A DNA stretch of 61,213 bases from Oscillospiraceae bacterium (GCA_015067705.1 SVLW01000011.1:1-61213), one strand, 5' to 3'. Positions 1 through 8,094 are shown, counted from the stretch's first letter. The notes: a model not told the origin generated them from the sequence alone. Translations and numbers: made by a program.

Positions 1-180
1 TCTGTGCCGGAGATCGCGGCGGATGCGTCCTATGCGGATGCGGCGTATCTTCTTTACCGGGCGGGCATTCTGGCGGGCAACGAGGCCGGAGAATTCATGC
101 CGGACCATGAGATCACCCGGGCAGAGGCGGGCCTCATCGTCACCCGCGTGGCGGACGAAACCGCCCGCGTCATTGCCTGA
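1..180 (+). CDS. S-layer homology (SLH) domain protein, C-terminal end only
   Basis: The window opens inside this reading frame, which ends with TGA at 178-180. The 59 visible residues hold one SLH repeat: LLYRAGILAGNEAGEF followed by the ITRAE signature and a final helix. SLH domains anchor surface proteins to pyruvylated secondary cell-wall polymer, so the whole protein should be exported and bound to the wall. Nothing upstream is visible, so the total number of SLH repeats and the nature of the N-terminal part cannot be stated. A strong terminator follows 20 bases after the stop, so it is the last gene of its transcript. Confidence 0.8.
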   Translation, partial: SVPEIAADASYADAAYLLYRAGILAGNEAGEFMPDHEITRAEAGLIVTRVADETARVIA

Positions 181-199
181 CACACCAAAATCAAACGTT

Positions 200-236
200 C
201 CGCCGCGGGGGAATTTCCCCGCGGCGGGTTCTTTTT
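200..236 (+). terminator. Intrinsic terminator after the SLH gene
   Basis: An 11-bp GC stem (CCGCCGCGGGG pairing with CCCCGCGGCGG, arms about 200-210 and 217-227) is followed by TTCTTTTT. It separates the SLH gene from the rhomboid gene promoter. Confidence 0.9.
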
Positions 237-247
237 GTCATGCGCTC

Positions 248-276
248 TTGCATTGCCCCGGATTTTCGGGTATGAT
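248..276 (+). promoter_or_regulatory. Sigma-A type promoter for the rhomboid-hydrolase operon
   Basis: A TTGCAT -35 hexamer (248-253) and a TATGAT -10 hexamer (271-276) are separated by 17 bp. It lies just after the terminator and before the GTG start at 311. Confidence 0.75.
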
Positions 277-310
277 ACCAGTATGGAAAGAGAGGAGGAG
301 ATCGGTTTCC

Positions 311-880
311 GTGACCATCAAGATCAAGTATAACGCCCCTGTGGTGCTGAGTTTTTCCCTGATCGCGCTTCTGGTGCTGATCCTGTCGTCTGTCACCGAT
401 GCGGGGCTGACGTCGCTTTTGTTCTGCGTTTACCGGGCGCCGCTGACCGACCCGCTCTTTTATGTGCGGCTTTTCACCCATGTGCTGGGCCACGGCAGCT
501 GGGCGCATTATTTCTCCAATATCATGTACATCCTGCTTCTGGGTCCCATGCTGGAGGAAAAGTACGGCAGTCGTCCGCTGCTCTTTGGGATCCTGCTGAC
601 GGCCTTCGTCACGGCGGTGGCGCATCTCCTGCTGAACGGTTCCGCGGCGCTTCTGGGCGCCAGCGGCGTGGTGTTCATGATGATCCTACTGGCTTCCTTT
701 GCCAGCTTCCGCCATGGCACCATCCCGCTGACCTTTCTGCTCATCGCGGGCATCTATATCGGCAATGAGATCATCACCGGCATCTTCACCACCGACAATA
801 TTTCTCAGCTTTCCCACATCATCGGTGGCGCCTGCGGCGCTTTCCTGGGTGTGTTCTTAAATCGCGGCAAAAAAAGATAA
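311..880 (+). CDS. Rhomboid family intramembrane serine protease
   Basis: A 189-residue polytopic membrane protein. The GTG at 311 is chosen because AGAGGAGGAG ends ten bases before it and the promoter lies at 248-276; the open frame continues upstream through the terminator but cannot be coding there. Rhomboid hallmarks are visible: a helix-1 loop motif HGSWAHYFSN, the nucleophile in GASG (Ser118), and the catalytic histidine in SHIIGG (His169). Rhomboids cut transmembrane substrates within the membrane. The substrate here is unknown. It is followed 15 bases later by a serine hydrolase gene and then a DUF3267 gene, so the three are likely cotranscribed. Confidence 0.88.
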   Translation: MTIKIKYNAPVVLSFSLIALLVLILSSVTDAGLTSLLFCVYRAPLTDPLFYVRLFTHVLGHGSWAHYFSNIMYILLLGPMLEEKYGSRPLLFGILLTAFVTAVAHLLLNGSAALLGASGVVFMMILLASFASFRHGTIPLTFLLIAGIYIGNEIITGIFTTDNISQLSHIIGGACGAFLGVFLNRGKKR

Positions 881-895
881 CAGGGAGGATTTATT

Positions 896-2032
896 ATGGA
901 ATTCAAACGTCTGGATGCGTATTTACAGAAAATCGCCGGCACGCTGGTGCCCGGCGTGGACTGCAGCGTTTACTACCGGCACCAGCCGGTGTATCGCGGC
1001 ACCTATGGCTATATGGATGTGGAGTCCGGCCGCCCCATGGAGCGGGACGCCATGTACCATATCTATTCGGCCTCGAAGCTCATGACCTGCGTGGCGGCGC
1101 TGCAGCTGCACGAGCAGGGGGAGTTTCTGATGTTCCAGCCCCTTTCCGAGTTCATTCCGGAGTTCCGGGATATGAAGGTGGGCCGCCGCCTCTTGAATGG
1201 CACGATAGAGCTGGCTCCCGCCACCCGTCCCATCCGCATCGGGGATCTCTTCACCATGACCGGCGGTCTTTCCTATGAGCTGCAGTCTCCGGCCATCCGC
1301 CGGATGCAGCAGGAGACGAACGGCCGCTGCCCCACGCTGGACACCGTCCGCGCCATTGCCGGGGAACCCCTGCTCTTCGAGCCGGGCACCCGCTGGCACT
1401 ACAGTCTCTGCCACGACGTGCTGGGCGCTCTGATCGAAGTGATCAGCGGCATGAGCTTTGAAGACTATCTCCAGGAGAATCTCTTGAAGCCTCTCGGCAT
1501 GACGGACACCACCTTCCATCTGCCGGAGGAAAAGGCAGGCAGAATGGCCAAGCAGTACGCCTATCTCATGAACGAGCATCGCTATGTGCCGAAAGCCGGC
1601 AACGACTATGTATTCGGCAGCGAGTACGAAAGCGGCGGCGCCGGCATCATCTCCACCGTGGACGACTATATGCGCTTTGCCGACACGCTCTGCCGGATGG
1701 GTACCTCCGTGGACGGCGTGCGTATCTTAAGCGAGAACTCCGTGGAACTGATGCGCACCAATCACCTGAGCCAGGAGCTGCTGCGCGACTTCAACTGGGT
1801 GCATCTCCAGGGCTATGGCTACGGCCTGGGCGTGCGGACGCTGATGGATTCGTCCAAGATCGGCACGCTGTCTCTGGACGGCGAGTTCGGCTGGTCCGGT
1901 GCGGCGGGCGCCTATGTCATCATCGATCCGGAAAACGAACTGACGCTCTATTACGCCCAGCAGTGCCTGACGGCGCAGGAGCTTTATATCCATCCGAAGC
2001 TCCGCAACTGCCTGTATGCGGATCTGACCTAA
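896..2032 (+). CDS. Serine hydrolase, beta-lactamase / penicillin-binding protein class C fold
   Basis: A 378-residue protein of the Beta-lactamase (PF00144) family. The SxxK nucleophile motif is SASK (Ser58, Lys61) and a tyrosine motif YSLCHD follows near residue 160, in the position of the family YxN. The C-terminal half has the usual ENELTLYYAQQ strand. No signal peptide is evident, so it probably acts in the cytoplasm as an esterase or peptidase rather than as a secreted beta-lactamase. AGGGAGGA lies just upstream of the ATG. It sits between the rhomboid gene and a DUF3267 gene that begins one base after its stop, so translation is probably coupled. Confidence 0.85.
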   Translation: MEFKRLDAYLQKIAGTLVPGVDCSVYYRHQPVYRGTYGYMDVESGRPMERDAMYHIYSASKLMTCVAALQLHEQGEFLMFQPLSEFIPEFRDMKVGRRLLNGTIELAPATRPIRIGDLFTMTGGLSYELQSPAIRRMQQETNGRCPTLDTVRAIAGEPLLFEPGTRWHYSLCHDVLGALIEVISGMSFEDYLQENLLKPLGMTDTTFHLPEEKAGRMAKQYAYLMNEHRYVPKAGNDYVFGSEYESGGAGIISTVDDYMRFADTLCRMGTSVDGVRILSENSVELMRTNHLSQELLRDFNWVHLQGYGYGLGVRTLMDSSKIGTLSLDGEFGWSGAAGAYVIIDPENELTLYYAQQCLTAQELYIHPKLRNCLYADLT

Positions 2033-2033
2033 G

Positions 2034-2642
2034 ATGAGAAGAGCCTTTTTGGAGCTTCCCGAGGGATACCGGCTTTACCGCACCATCGATCTGGCAAAAG
2101 ACCGCCGCCTGGCGCGAAAGGTGGCACTTCTGTCCCTGGGGATCGCCGGGGTGATGCTGGTTCTGGCGCTGCCGCTGGTGCCCTTCTCCACGTTTTTCGA
2201 TTTCCGCCACCCCTCCACTGCGGACGGGGTACGGCTGCTCCTGCTGCTGCCGGCCATGTTTCTTTATGTCCTGACGCATGAGTGGATCCACGGGATCTAC
2301 ATGAAGAAATACAGCGGTGTGCGGCCGAAATACGGCTTTTCCGGGATGTATGCCTATGCGGGAAGTCCCGCGTTCTTTCCCCGGCGGATCTATCTTCTGA
2401 TCGCCCTGGCGCCGGTGATCCTCTGGGGCGGGATCCTTTTGATCCTGAATCTGGCGCTGCCCACGTCCTGTTTCTGGTTCGTGTATCTTTTGCAGATCCT
2501 GAATCTTTCCGGCGCGGCGGGGGATTTCTACGTCAGTACGGTATTCTCTCGTCTGCCCCCGGGCCTTCTGGTGCGGGACGACGGCGTGCGTATGGAACTG
2601 TATCTCCGAATGCAGAAAGCAAAAACCCCTCAGTCCGAATAA
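2034..2642 (+). CDS. DUF3267 family membrane protein with zinc-peptidase-like motif
   Basis: A 202-residue protein with about four membrane segments. LTHEWIHGIYM contains an HExxH motif (His82, Glu83, His86), as in the DUF3267 group of putative membrane zinc metalloproteases. A later AAGDF could supply a third metal ligand, as in site-2-like families, but that is inference. The gene starts one base after the preceding hydrolase stop, so it is the third gene of the rhomboid operon. Two putative intramembrane proteases in one operon suggest a shared role in membrane protein turnover, although no substrate is visible. The gene ends in a strong bidirectional terminator. Confidence 0.8.
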   Translation: MRRAFLELPEGYRLYRTIDLAKDRRLARKVALLSLGIAGVMLVLALPLVPFSTFFDFRHPSTADGVRLLLLLPAMFLYVLTHEWIHGIYMKKYSGVRPKYGFSGMYAYAGSPAFFPRRIYLLIALAPVILWGGILLILNLALPTSCFWFVYLLQILNLSGAAGDFYVSTVFSRLPPGLLVRDDGVRMELYLRMQKAKTPQSE

Positions 2643-2664
2643 GCGGACTGAGGGGCATTTTCTT
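2621..2664. terminator. Bidirectional terminator between convergent genes
   Basis: A 12-bp stem CCCCTCAGTCCG / CGGACTGAGGGG (2627-2638 and 2645-2656) overlaps the end of the DUF3267 frame. It has T-rich tracts on the plus side (TTTTCTTTTT) and A runs on the other side, so it can stop both strands. Confidence 0.9.
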
Positions 2665-2668
2665 TTTC

Positions 2669-3148
2669 TCAGCGATTGTGGAAGAGCGCGTTATCCAGCG
2701 CCACGACAATGGCGCAGTAGATGGGCGCGGCCTGCATATCGGCCACGGACAGCACATAGGTCTCGCCCCAGCGGAGGTTCCGCTTGCGGATGCGGGCCCG
2801 CACTTCACCGTCCATGAGGAATTCAAAGTCACAGGCGTGCAGATTGCCCCGCAGGGTCAACTGTTCCCGCCCGGTGTCCAGTAGAAAGGTGGGGCGCATT
2901 CGGAACTGCTGCCGCAGGGTGGCGCCGTGGGTGCCGGTATCCACCGGTTCGATGGAATAGTTGGCAAAGAGGGGATTGAAGCTTTTGTGGATGGACAGAA
3001 GCTCCACGCCCGCCCGGTCGCGCATGGTGAGGTGGCCCTTCAGGCGCGAGAGAAAGCCGTCCGCCGTATAGGCCAGACGTCCGGTATCGTCCAGCACGTC
3101 ATACCGATCCAAGAGATTATAGGCCTTTTTTCGGATAAATAAATTCAT
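2669..3148 (-). CDS. LURP-one-related (YxjI-type) protein
   Basis: A 159-residue soluble protein that matches the tubby-like LURP-one family in pattern: an N-terminal MNLFIRKKAYNLLDRYDVLD strand region, a central GHLTMRDRAG hairpin, and a C-terminal helix holding AIVVALDNALFH. Bacterial family members such as B. subtilis YxjI have no established biochemical role; a beta-barrel around a central helix is expected. It stands alone between a shared terminator and a divergent promoter region. A TATAAT -10 element (3188-3193, minus) lies 40 bases upstream. The family call rests on overall pattern and the function is unknown. Confidence 0.72.
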   Translation of the reverse strand: MNLFIRKKAYNLLDRYDVLDDTGRLAYTADGFLSRLKGHLTMRDRAGVELLSIHKSFNPLFANYSIEPVDTGTHGATLRQQFRMRPTFLLDTGREQLTLRGNLHACDFEFLMDGEVRARIRKRNLRWGETYVLSVADMQAAPIYCAIVVALDNALFHNR

Positions 3149-3187
3149 GGCCGCTCCATCATTTCAAATACTGTCGGATTTATCTTC

Positions 3188-3216
3188 ATTATAGCAAATC
3201 TTTTCTCTTTTTGGAA
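3188..3216 (-). promoter_or_regulatory. Possible promoter for the LURP-one gene
   Basis: The minus strand shows a perfect TATAAT (3188-3193). The hexamer 17 bp upstream is TTCCAA, a poor -35, so this promoter may need an activator or an extended element. Confidence 0.4.
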
Positions 3217-3268
3217 GTCCTTTTTGGAAAAGGACGAAGCGGGGCGAAGAAAATTCACAGAAGAATGC

Positions 3269-3297
3269 TTTATTCTTCCTGCGCGCTATGGTAAAAT
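3269..3297 (+). promoter_or_regulatory. Promoter for the rhomboid-like gene
   Basis: TTTATT (3269-3274) and TAAAAT (3292-3297) are separated by 17 bp, and AAAGGAGG with the ATG at 3326 follows. Confidence 0.55.
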
Positions 3298-3325
3298 ATA
3301 GACATCGAAAAAAGGAGGCAGAGTC

Positions 3326-4021
3326 ATGCGTTTATACGATCGCTTGCGGAGACTGCAGTTCCGATACGGCGCCCGGGCGCCTCGTCGGCTGATGACGTAT
3401 CTGGTGGGTGCCATGGCCATGGTGTTTGTGGCGGACTATCTTCTGGGCCCGGGATTCGGGATCAGCATTTCGTCGCTTTTTGCCTTTGACCGGGCGGCGA
3501 TTTTCTCGGGACAGATCTGGCGTGTGCTCACCTTTACGATCCTCCCGCCGGACAGCAGCATCTTCTTCATGGCCTTCGCCCTCTATTTTTATTACCTCAT
3601 CGGCAATACCCTGGAGGAAGAGTGGGGGAGCTTCTGGTTTGATATTTACTATCTCTGCGGTGTCATCGGCACCATCGTGTCGGGCCTTATCACAGGATAC
3701 GCCACCAACTTCTATCTCAATATGTCCCTCTTCTTCGCCTTTGCCGTGATGTATCCGAATTTCCAGATGCTGGTCTTTTTCTTCATTCCGGTGAAGATCA
3801 AGTGGCTGGCGATCATCGATGCGGTGTGGTTCCTATTGGCCTTCCTTCTGGGCGGCTGGGCGGATCGTGCGGCGATTCTGGCGGCGCTGGCCAATTTCTT
3901 CCTCTTCTTCGGCCCCTCCTTCCTGCAGGGGGTGCGGCAGGAGATAAAAGTCCGCAAACGCCGGGCGGAATTCAACCGGGAATACCGGAAAGGCCAGGAT
4001 CGCGGGAACCGTCCGTGGTGA
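3326..4021 (+). CDS. Rhomboid-like integral membrane protein lacking catalytic residues
   Basis: A 231-residue protein with about six membrane segments and a basic C-terminal tail. The segment YYLIGNTLEEEWGSFWFDIY matches the helix-2 region of rhomboid and derlin proteins, and FAVMYPNFQM matches a following helix. The GxSG nucleophile is replaced by MSLFFAFAVMYP and no histidine is present in the last helices, so proteolysis is not expected. It resembles the rhomboid pseudoproteases and derlins, which bind rather than cut membrane proteins. The start follows AAAGGAGG by seven bases. The gene forms a single transcription unit with its own promoter and terminator. Confidence 0.7.
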   Translation: MRLYDRLRRLQFRYGARAPRRLMTYLVGAMAMVFVADYLLGPGFGISISSLFAFDRAAIFSGQIWRVLTFTILPPDSSIFFMAFALYFYYLIGNTLEEEWGSFWFDIYYLCGVIGTIVSGLITGYATNFYLNMSLFFAFAVMYPNFQMLVFFFIPVKIKWLAIIDAVWFLLAFLLGGWADRAAILAALANFFLFFGPSFLQGVRQEIKVRKRRAEFNREYRKGQDRGNRPW

Positions 4022-4053
4022 AAACGCGGTTTCCTCCCATGAGCGTATTTTCC

Positions 4054-4081
4054 GAGAGCAGTCGCCGACTGCTCTCTTTTT
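4054..4081 (+). terminator. Terminator after the rhomboid-like gene
   Basis: A ten-base-pair stem GAGAGCAGTC / GACTGCTCTC (4054-4063, 4067-4076) with a three-base loop is followed by TTTTT. Confidence 0.9.
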
Positions 4082-4123
4082 GTGGAAGAAATAACTGTAA
4101 TCAAGCTGTAACAATGGGAAGTA

Positions 4124-4152
4124 TTGACATTTCCCGGGTGTAGGCGTAGAAT
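4124..4152 (+). promoter_or_regulatory. Strong promoter for the leader peptide and ABC exporter
   Basis: A perfect TTGACA (4124-4129) and a TAGAAT (4147-4152) are separated by 17 bp. The transcript should begin near 4159, giving a leader of about 300 nt before the first ABC gene at 4458. That leader holds a small ORF and two hairpins. Confidence 0.85.
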
Positions 4153-4204
4153 GAGAAATGTTGGAGTGATTCCGACACATTTGGATGGAAAGGAGCGTGT
4201 CGCT

Positions 4205-4306
4205 GTGAAGAATCGTCGTCTTGAAGAGAATCATGGGAAGCATGCTGCCGGTCTGTCCTGTAAGTGGGAGACCTGCACCTGTTCAGGCGTCCTGATCGTT
4301 CGATAA
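4205..4306 (+). CDS. 33-residue cysteine-containing peptide, probable leader ORF
   Basis: This small ORF starts at GTG 4205, nine bases after a good GGAAAGGAG ribosome site, and ends with TAA at 4304-4306. The product is basic at the start (KNRRLEENHGKH) and carries three cysteines near the end (SCKWETCTCSG). The ORF lies in the 5' leader of the ABC exporter operon, between a strong promoter and a terminator-like hairpin. Two roles fit: a regulatory leader peptide whose translation controls read-through, as BmrB does for bmrCD in B. subtilis, or a small secreted or modified peptide exported by the adjacent transporter. No modification enzyme is nearby, which favours the leader role. Confidence 0.55.
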   Translation: MKNRRLEENHGKHAAGLSCKWETCTCSGVLIVR

Positions 4307-4339
4307 AAGGGAAAACTGTGTCGCCCTTTTGCCGTGCTG

Positions 4340-4367
4340 CCGCCTGGATTTTGGGCGGTTCTTTTTT
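4340..4367 (+). terminator. Terminator-like hairpin (possible attenuator) before the ABC exporter genes
   Basis: CCGCC (4340-4344) pairs with GGCGG (4354-4358) and TTCTTTTTT follows. The upstream segment CAGGCG at 4284-4289, inside the leader ORF, is complementary to CGCCTG at 4341-4346, which contains most of the left arm. An alternative antiterminator pairing is therefore possible. No promoter was found between this hairpin and the ABC gene. Confidence 0.6.
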
Positions 4368-4371
4368 ATGC

Positions 4372-4400
4372 CTTTTTCCGAATGTGGACTTCGGAAAAAG
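4372..4400 (+). other. Second leader hairpin
   Basis: An 11-bp perfect inverted repeat, CTTTTTCCGAA (4372-4382) and TTCGGAAAAAG (4390-4400), with a seven-base loop. It lacks a downstream T tract, so it may be an RNA stabiliser or processing site rather than a terminator. Confidence 0.55.
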
Positions 4401-4457
4401 ACGGCCGCCGGACTTCCACGATTCTTTTGTTATTAATAAAATGGAGCGTATATCAGT

Positions 4458-6269
4458 ATGAAGAAAAAGGAAAGTAAAGTATCCCTGATCGCTCGCTTTA
4501 TGCATGGCGCTCTGCCGTGGTTTATTGTGACGATCCTGGCCAGTGCCGCTGTCACGCTCTGCGAAACCCTCATGCCGCAGATCGTCAGTATCACTGTGGA
4601 CTCCGTCATCGGCGCAAAGCCCTTCACGCTGCCGGACTGGGTCATCGGTCTCATTGGTATGGAAAATCTGGAACGTCTGCGCGGCCGGCTTTTGTTGATG
4701 GCCATTGCTGTCATCGTGGTGGCTGCCGGCAACTTCCTGTTCCGCTATCTCCAGCGCGTGTCCAGTGCAAAGGGCTCTGAGCGCTATGTGAAGAATATGC
4801 GCGATGCGCTTTTCTCCCATATTCAGAAGCTGCCCTTCTCCTGGCATTCCGCCAACCGTACCGGCGATATCATCCAGCGCTGTACCTCCGACGTGGAGCA
4901 GGTGCGTAACTTCGTCACCGGCCAGCTCATCGAAGTGTTCAGCGTGGTATTCCATATCGTAATCTCCCTGCTTTTCATGTATTCCATGAATGTGAAGATC
5001 GCCCTGGCGGCCACGGCCTTTATGCCGGTGGTGTTCTTCTATTCCATGTATTTCCACCAGCGCATTGCCCATCGCTTCACCGAGGCCGACGAGGCCGAGG
5101 GCGTCATGTCCACCGTGGCGCAGGAAAACCTGACCGGCGTGCGCGTGGTGCGTGCCTTTGGCCGTGAGAAGTACGAAAAGGATAAGTTTGAAGAAAAAAA
5201 TACCGAGTTCTCCCGCCTGTGGGTAAAGCTTGGTTATCTGCTCAGTGCATTCTGGGCCATCAGTGACGCGGTTTCTGCCCTGCAGATCATGACGGTCATC
5301 GTCATGGGCGTCAGCTCCGCCGTAAACGGCGGCATCACGGCCGGTCAGTTCATTGCCTTCGTCTCCTATAACTCCATGCTGGCATGGCGTGTGCGTTATC
5401 TGGGCCGTATGGTCAGTGAAATGAGTAAGGCCGGTGTTTCTCTGGATCGTCTGAATTACATCCTCGCGTCCGAGGAAGAAAAGGATCGCCCGGAGACCAG
5501 GACCACCGATCTCTCCGGCGACATCGTCTTTGATCATGTAAGCTTTGGCTATGTGGACGGCATCGAGACCATCCACGACGTGAGCTTTCAGATCCCCGGC
5601 GGTTCTACCTTTGCGGTGCTGGGCGGCACCGGCTCCGGTAAGAGCACGCTGATGCATTTATTAAACCGTCTCTATGAGGTAAATCCCGGCCAGGGCCGCA
5701 TCACCATCGGCGGCGTGGATATCGCAGACCTGAAAATGGCGGATCTCCGCGAGAATATCGGCATGGTGCTGCAGGAGCCCTTCCTCTTCTCCCGCTCCAT
5801 CCACGACAATATCGCCATTGCCCGCAAGGACGCCACTCTGGACGATGTGCGCGAGGCGGCGCAGGATGCGTGCCTGGACGAGAGCGTCAGCGAATTCTCC
5901 ATGGGCTATGACACCATGGTGGGCGAGCGCGGCGTGACCCTGTCCGGCGGCCAGAAACAGCGTGCGGCCATTGCCCGTATGCTCATTAAGAAAACGCCCA
6001 TCATGGTATTTGATGATTCCCTGTCTGCCGTGGATACCGAGACGGACGCCAAGATCCGCGAGGCACTTTCCGCCCATATGTCCGGCGCTACCGTGATCCT
6101 CATCGCCCATCGTGTCACCACGCTGATGAGCGCCGACCAGATCCTTGTCATGGACGACGGACGCGTTGCAGAACTGGGAACCCATGAGGAACTGATGGCC
6201 AAGAACGGGATCTACCGCCATGTGTATGATATCCAGATGGCTGGTGCCAAGGAGGCTATGGATGAATAA
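4458..6269 (+). CDS. ABC exporter half-transporter, subunit 1 (degenerate Walker B)
   Basis: A 603-residue fused transporter: six membrane helices (about residues 18-320) then an ATPase domain. Walker A is GGTGSGKST near residue 389, the signature LSGGQ is near 494, and the switch histidine is in LIAHRVTT. Walker B ends VFDDSLSAVD, with Asp where the catalytic Glu is expected, so this nucleotide site is degenerate. The gene pairs with the next, overlapping ABC gene, and together they form a BmrCD/LmrCD-type heterodimeric multidrug or peptide exporter. The ribosome site is weak (GGAG 11 bases before the ATG). The leader with a small ORF and hairpins suggests conditional expression. Confidence 0.9.
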   Translation: MKKKESKVSLIARFMHGALPWFIVTILASAAVTLCETLMPQIVSITVDSVIGAKPFTLPDWVIGLIGMENLERLRGRLLLMAIAVIVVAAGNFLFRYLQRVSSAKGSERYVKNMRDALFSHIQKLPFSWHSANRTGDIIQRCTSDVEQVRNFVTGQLIEVFSVVFHIVISLLFMYSMNVKIALAATAFMPVVFFYSMYFHQRIAHRFTEADEAEGVMSTVAQENLTGVRVVRAFGREKYEKDKFEEKNTEFSRLWVKLGYLLSAFWAISDAVSALQIMTVIVMGVSSAVNGGITAGQFIAFVSYNSMLAWRVRYLGRMVSEMSKAGVSLDRLNYILASEEEKDRPETRTTDLSGDIVFDHVSFGYVDGIETIHDVSFQIPGGSTFAVLGGTGSGKSTLMHLLNRLYEVNPGQGRITIGGVDIADLKMADLRENIGMVLQEPFLFSRSIHDNIAIARKDATLDDVREAAQDACLDESVSEFSMGYDTMVGERGVTLSGGQKQRAAIARMLIKKTPIMVFDDSLSAVDTETDAKIREALSAHMSGATVILIAHRVTTLMSADQILVMDDGRVAELGTHEELMAKNGIYRHVYDIQMAGAKEAMDE

Positions 6270-8094
6270 TTGGAAACAGGAAGAGGGAACGGTCAAGCTG
6301 CGTTTCTTTGGTCTTGACCGGATCGTCCCTTATGTAAAACCTTATTGGAAAAACGTACTCTTTATGCTGCTGGCGGTTTTGGGCGAGAGTCTGCTTGCCA
6401 TGTGTACGCCGCTTTTCCAGCGTTATGCAATCGATCACTTTATTGAGGCCGGCACCACGGCCGGATTGGGCTCCTATACCGTGGTGTATGTGGCGGCCAT
6501 TGTGGTGCAGGTGCTCTGCGGTGCACTGTGGACCTTAAATGCCATGAAGGTGGAAATGTACGTGGGCCGCGACCTGCGCCGTGACGCCTTTAACCACCTC
6601 CAGACCCTGTCCTTTACTTACTTCAACCAGAACGCTGTGGGTTATATCCACGCCCGCGTGGTGTCCGATACCAACCGTATCGCCGGTACGGCCTCCTGGG
6701 GTATCATGGACCTCTTCTGGTCGATCATTTACCTGATCGGTACCTGCGGCGTCATGATCGCCCTGGACTGGAAGCTGGGTCTCATTATCGTGGCCATCAC
6801 GCCGGTCGTGATGGTGCTGGGCGGCATCATTCGCCGCAAGGTGGTGCAGTATAACCGCGTGGTGCGCGAGATCAACTCCCGCATTACCGGTAACTTCAAC
6901 GAAGGCATCACCGGCGCCAAGACCACCAAGACCCTGGTGATCGAGGACAAGATGGAGGGAGAATTCAACACCACCACCGAGGAGATGCGCCACACGGCCG
7001 TGAAAACCGCCCGCTTCAACGCGCTCTTCGTCTCCACCACCACCTTTATCTGTACTTTTGCCATTGCCATTACGCTTTACTATGGCGGCAAGCTCTCCAT
7101 GGAGCACGCCATGATGATCGGTACGCTCTCTGCCTTCACCACCTACGCCATCAACATCGTGGACCCGGTGCAGAGCATTGCCCGCGTCATCACCGATATG
7201 GTGACGGTGCAGGTCAATATTGAGCGTTTCACCCGCCTGCTCGGCACCAAGCCGGAAATCGTGGATTCCCCGGCGGTGGTGGAGAAATACGGCGACGCCT
7301 TTGATCCCAAGCGGGAAAACTGGGAGCCCATCCACGGCGACATTGAATTCCGGGACGTGAGCTTCATGTACCCCGACGGCACGGAGTATGTGCTGGAGCA
7401 CTTCAATCTGAAGGTGCCCGCCGGTACCTGTGTGGCCATCGTGGGCGAGACGGGCGCGGGCAAGAGCACGCTGGTCAATCTGGTGTGCCGCTTCTACGAG
7501 CCCACCTCCGGCCAGATCCTCATTGACGGACGCGATTACCGCGAACGTTCTCAGCTGTGGCTCCACTCCAATATCGGCTATGTGCTGCAGTCCCCGCATC
7601 TCTTCTCCGGTTCGGTGCTGGAGAACCTGCGCTATGGTAACTTAAACGCCACCATGGAGGAGATCGAGGCGGCCGTGGATGCGGTGTCCGCCCGGGGCAT
7701 TATTGAAAAGCTGGAGCATGGCTATGACAGCGACGTGGGCGAGAGCGGCGACCTGCTCTCCACCGGTGAGAAGCAGCTTCTCTCCTTCGCCCGTGCCATT
7801 CTGGCGGATCCCCACATCTTCGTGCTGGACGAGGCCACGTCCTCTGTCGATACCCTGACGGAACAGCTCATCCAGAACGCCATTGAAAAGCTGCTGGAGG
7901 GCCGCACTTCCTTCCTGATCGCCCATCGTCTCTCCACCATCCGTCATGCAGACGTGATCCTGGTGGTGCGCGGCGGCAAGATCATCGAGCAGGGCACCCA
8001 CGACGAGCTTCTCAAGCGGCGCGGATATTATCATTCTCTCTATACCCGCCAGTATCAGGAAGAGGCCATGGCCCGCTCCTTTGAAAAAAATTAA
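6262..8094 (+). CDS. ABC exporter half-transporter, subunit 2 (degenerate signature motif)
   Basis: A 610-residue protein: membrane domain then ATPase with Walker A GETGAGKST (near residue 393) and canonical Walker B VLDEATSSVD. The ABC signature is LSTGE instead of LSGGQ. In heterodimeric exporters the altered signature of one subunit faces the altered Walker B of the other, which is the arrangement here. ATG 6262 is chosen because GGAGG lies six bases upstream and it overlaps the previous stop by eight bases, a coupled start; a longer frame upstream lacks this. A strong terminator follows. The substrate cannot be told from sequence. Confidence 0.9.
   Translation: MNNWKQEEGTVKLRFFGLDRIVPYVKPYWKNVLFMLLAVLGESLLAMCTPLFQRYAIDHFIEAGTTAGLGSYTVVYVAAIVVQVLCGALWTLNAMKVEMYVGRDLRRDAFNHLQTLSFTYFNQNAVGYIHARVVSDTNRIAGTASWGIMDLFWSIIYLIGTCGVMIALDWKLGLIIVAITPVVMVLGGIIRRKVVQYNRVVREINSRITGNFNEGITGAKTTKTLVIEDKMEGEFNTTTEEMRHTAVKTARFNALFVSTTTFICTFAIAITLYYGGKLSMEHAMMIGTLSAFTTYAINIVDPVQSIARVITDMVTVQVNIERFTRLLGTKPEIVDSPAVVEKYGDAFDPKRENWEPIHGDIEFRDVSFMYPDGTEYVLEHFNLKVPAGTCVAIVGETGAGKSTLVNLVCRFYEPTSGQILIDGRDYRERSQLWLHSNIGYVLQSPHLFSGSVLENLRYGNLNATMEEIEAAVDAVSARGIIEKLEHGYDSDVGESGDLLSTGEKQLLSFARAILADPHIFVLDEATSSVDTLTEQLIQNAIEKLLEGRTSFLIAHRLSTIRHADVILVVRGGKIIEQGTHDELLKRRGYYHSLYTRQYQEEAMARSFEKN

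Noticed and set aside
4101-5657. 518-codon minus-strand frame across the ABC leader and first ABC gene
   Set aside because: Antisense shadow of the ABC gene, rich in His, Gly and Asp from reversed codons, without a ribosome site.
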